The position numbers and the translations under genes were made by a program. The notes below the pieces were generated by a model. It was not told the origin of the DNA, ran no database searches, and saw nothing but the letters and a program-made list of their open reading frames with translations. Source: Echinicola soli (GTDB taxonomy: Bacteria; Bacteroidota; Bacteroidia; Cytophagales; Cyclobacteriaceae). From it: a stretch of DNA of 64,000 nucleotides. Of the stretch, positions 61,813-64,000 are shown piece after piece. Where the stretch lies: positions 1,741,501-1,805,500 of the forward strand of contig NZ_CP041253.1 of the NCBI RefSeq assembly GCF_006575665.1. The letters run 5' to 3'. Position 1 is the stretch's first letter, and each line of letters starts with the position of its first letter.

Positions 61813-63096
61813 ATGCGAATAGACAAGCAAAAAATAAAACAGCTTAACGATCAAGCTCTTCCGGAACACCGGGAGAGTTTTGATCATTTGAGCGATGTAC
61901 TGGGAAGAAAGGGTTTTGACAGCAAAGCCATCGTAGAAAAGCTGAAGGAGTTTCAGGTAGCCGTACCCAGCTGGGCACTCGGTACCGGTGGCACCCGCTT
62001 CGGGAGGTTTTCCGGAGGCGGTGAGCCGGGTACCTTAGAGGACAAGATCGCCGATGTAGGCTTGCTGCATCAGCTAAGCAAATCTGCCGGTGCGATCTCC
62101 CTGCATATTCCGTGGGATATTCCTGAGGATGTACAAGCTACCAAGGAATTGGCCGCTTCACATGGATTGATCTTTGATGCGGTAAATTCCAATACTTTTC
62201 AGGACCAGCCAGACCAGGAGCATTCCTATAAATTTGGTTCGCTTTGCCATGCAGACAAGGAAGTCAGAAAACAGGCTGTTAACCATAACCTTGAGGTAAT
62301 CAAGTACGGTGATGCGCTGGGTTCCAAGTCACTGACGGTATGGTTGGCAGATGGATCTTCTTTCCCCGGCCAGCTAAATTTCAAGAAGGCGTTCCAAAGA
62401 ACCTTGGAGTCACTACAGGAAATTTATGCAGGCATGCCTGCTGACTGGAAGCTGTTTGTGGAATACAAGCCTTATGAGCCAAATTTCTATTCGACTGTTA
62501 TTCAGGATTGGGGCACCTCCCATATGCTGGCCGATAAGTTGGGTGATCGTGCGTACAGTTTGGTGGATCTTGGCCATCACCTGCCCAATACCAATATCGA
62601 GCAGATCGTAGCGACCCTGATGATGGTGGGCAAACTGGGCGGTTTTCATTTCAATGACTCCAAATACGGCGATGATGACGTGACCGTAGGGGCACTGAAG
62701 CCGTATCAGCTGTTTTTGATCTTCAATGAACTGGTGGACGGCATGGAAGACCCTTCTTCCGATAATCCTTATCCAGCTTGGATGATCGATGCCAGCCATA
62801 ACCTGAAGGATCCCTTGGAGGATTTATTGCAATCGTTGGAAGCCATTAAGCTGGCCTATGCACAAGCACTGTTGGTGGATCGTACAGCATTGGAAGAGGC
62901 AAGGGAAAACAATGATCCGGCCTTGGCCCAGGAGATTCTTCAAGCTGCCTATCGTACAGATGTACGTCCGCTATTGGCGGAAGCCAGGTTACAAGCTGAA
63001 GGAGCCTTGGACCCAATAGGAGCTTATCGAAGACTTAATGTCCGCAAGGAACTGATTACTCAGCGTGGTGAGAAAGTCATTTCTACGGGGCTTTAA
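61813..63096 (+). CDS. rhaI: L-rhamnose isomerase, RhaI type
   Basis: 427 residues, TIM-barrel xylose-isomerase-like fold. It converts L-rhamnose to L-rhamnulose. Metal-binding residues are in FVEYKPYEPNFY, SLVDLGHHLPNTN and GGFHFNDSKYGDDD. This RhaI form is unrelated in sequence to E. coli RhaA and is the usual one in fused RhaEW pathways. It is directly between rhaEW and the kinase gene. Confidence 0.93.
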   Translation: MRIDKQKIKQLNDQALPEHRESFDHLSDVLGRKGFDSKAIVEKLKEFQVAVPSWALGTGGTRFGRFSGGGEPGTLEDKIADVGLLHQLSKSAGAISLHIPWDIPEDVQATKELAASHGLIFDAVNSNTFQDQPDQEHSYKFGSLCHADKEVRKQAVNHNLEVIKYGDALGSKSLTVWLADGSSFPGQLNFKKAFQRTLESLQEIYAGMPADWKLFVEYKPYEPNFYSTVIQDWGTSHMLADKLGDRAYSLVDLGHHLPNTNIEQIVATLMMVGKLGGFHFNDSKYGDDDVTVGALKPYQLFLIFNELVDGMEDPSSDNPYPAWMIDASHNLKDPLEDLLQSLEAIKLAYAQALLVDRTALEEARENNDPALAQEILQAAYRTDVRPLLAEARLQAEGALDPIGAYRRLNVRKELITQRGEKVISTGL

Positions 63097-63108
63097 CAGC
63101 CTGTTTAA

Positions 63109-63236
63109 CGTCATTGTGAGCCTGCCTGTCACCAAATGGGCTCGTCTGGTGCCATAGACAGGGAGGATGTAGGACGACGAAGCAATCCCCGGTTTTAAAT
63201 ACGAGATTGCTTTCTCACCAACTCCTCGCAATAACA
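63109..63236. repeat. Palindromic module relative between rhaI and the kinase gene
   Basis: Starts CGTCATTGTGAGCCTGCC and ends CTCCTCGCAATAACAC, with the internal pair GAAGCAATCC and GAGATTGCTTTC, matching the layout of the 108-bp modules at 14188 and 53256. It has no surrounding GGAYCAAGC arms, so the module also exists alone. It lies within the rhamnose gene set. Confidence 0.6.
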
Positions 63237-63423
63237 CTTGGAAGAAGGGTTAACCTTCGAACATATGCTAAAATAGATTCATACCATTACTTCAAATTCC
63301 GGCGATCCGTTCATCTCTTTTTTCAAGGGTTTAATAGGTTTGAAAATTTTCTTCTGAAAAATTGAACTGGATTGCCGGTTTTGAATTACTTACTTCTAAC
63401 GTGAAGTTTAATTAACTTACCCC

Positions 63424-64000
63424 ATGACGCCAATACCGGTAATCGCCATATTTGATATAGGAAAAACCAACAAGAAGTTCTTTCTGTTTGATGAACAGAC
63501 CAATGAAATCAAGCAGGAGTATAACAAGATACCTTTGACAGTGGATGAGGATGGTGTTGAATGTGATGACCTGGCAGCATTGACCGAATGGATTAAATCC
63601 ACGGTGGAAAAAATCTGCCAATCGCCGGACGTTGAGCTTAAGGGGATCAATTTTTCTACTTATGGTGCTTCTTTTGTCCATATCGGGGAAGACGGTCAGC
63701 CATTGACTCCCCTGTACAATTACCTGAAGGAAATTCCTGCAGAAATCATCAATGAATTTTATCGGCAGTATCCGGAGGAAACCAATAATGTGGAGACAGC
63801 CTCACCTTCCCTGGGGATGTTAAATTCCGGTTTGCAGCTGTATTGGCTGAAGAAGACCAGACCTGAGCTGTTTGCCAGAATTCAGTATTCCCTGCATTTT
63901 CCCCAATACCTCAGTTACCTGTTTACGGGGAAGGCCGTGAGTGAACCTACTTCCATCGGCTGTCACACGCGGCTATGGAACTTCCAAAAAGGTCATTATC
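63424..64000 (+). CDS. FGGY-type carbohydrate kinase, probably rhamnulokinase (truncated by right edge)
   Basis: From ATG 63424 the frame stays open to the window end (192 codons). The N-terminus has the ATPase-fold DIGKTNKKFFLFDEQ and later STYGASFVHIGEDG, LYNYLKE, and LNSGLQLYWLKKTRPELF, matching the first half of FGGY sugar kinases. Following rhaI and rhaEW, it should phosphorylate L-rhamnulose to rhamnulose-1-phosphate, the aldolase substrate; the substrate is inferred from context. The C-terminal half is off the window. Confidence 0.88.
   Translation, partial: MTPIPVIAIFDIGKTNKKFFLFDEQTNEIKQEYNKIPLTVDEDGVECDDLAALTEWIKSTVEKICQSPDVELKGINFSTYGASFVHIGEDGQPLTPLYNYLKEIPAEIINEFYRQYPEETNNVETASPSLGMLNSGLQLYWLKKTRPELFARIQYSLHFPQYLSYLFTGKAVSEPTSIGCHTRLWNFQKGHY

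Noticed and set aside
1..64000. tRNA, rRNA or tmRNA genes
   Set aside because: No cloverleaf-like or rRNA-like segment was noticed while reading the spacers; a covariance-model scan would be needed to exclude small RNAs fully.

Overview
The window looks like chromosomal DNA of an aerobic, polysaccharide-degrading member of the Bacteroidota, probably close to Cyclobacteriaceae such as Echinicola or Algoriphagus (inference; no database was searched). Three things point there. Promoters carry the Bacteroidota -7 box TAnnTTTG (upstream of panC, rbfA, the GbsR regulator, the tricorn protease and ktrB). Shine-Dalgarno sequences are mostly absent. Characteristic lineage genes are present: a GT5-like/DUF4270/panC neighbourhood, a TonB receptor with a CarboxypepD_reg domain, and many SPII lipoproteins.

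Layout. 1-4159: DUF4270 lipoprotein (partial) and a degenerate GT5 protein, divergent from panC-panD-flippase-metallopeptidase. 4586-10191: dusB, then CPBP protease-DUF2007-cdsA with overlapping frames, glutamate dehydrogenase and psd (phospholipid synthesis). 10509-13811: a polytopic membrane protein, rbfA and a LolC/E-type permease. 14539-23877: an unknown secreted protein, a SNF2 helicase, purU, a META lipoprotein, alr and an M20 amidohydrolase. 24104-31552: a 58-residue small protein, then a GbsR/MarR regulator with a TolC-MFP-RND efflux operon and an acyl-carrier-like protein that lacks the phosphopantetheine serine. 32305-43013: GH29 fucosidase, PqqB-like hydrolase, lipoproteins, rRNA pseudouridine synthase, MoxR ATPase, a beta-helix lipoprotein with a TonB receptor, and a TonB C-terminal fragment. 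43317-52660: tricorn-type protease, CNNM/CorC-type protein, AI-2E-type permease, a Pmp3-type mini-protein and a potassium group (Kv-like channel, KtrB, KtrA). 53694-64000: lutCBA on the minus strand, divergent from GH31, rhaEW, rhaI and the start of a rhamnulokinase.

The right end forms one readable pathway. L-rhamnose is isomerised (RhaI), phosphorylated (kinase), cleaved and oxidised to L-lactate (RhaEW), and the lactate can be oxidised to pyruvate by the divergent LutABC.

The least expected signal is not a gene. Intergenic spacers hold a family of short non-coding elements with terminal inverted repeats GGAYCAAGC. One copy (53148-53471) has perfect 8-bp target duplications, another (10290-10471) near-perfect ones, and a tandem pair (13851-14403) shares a single outer duplication. 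A 108-bp palindrome-ended module inside the element lies in opposite orientations in the two 324-bp copies and is missing from the third. Looser relatives of that module sit at other intergenic sites. No transposase gene is visible in the window. No tRNA, rRNA, CRISPR array, prophage or complete insertion sequence was seen.
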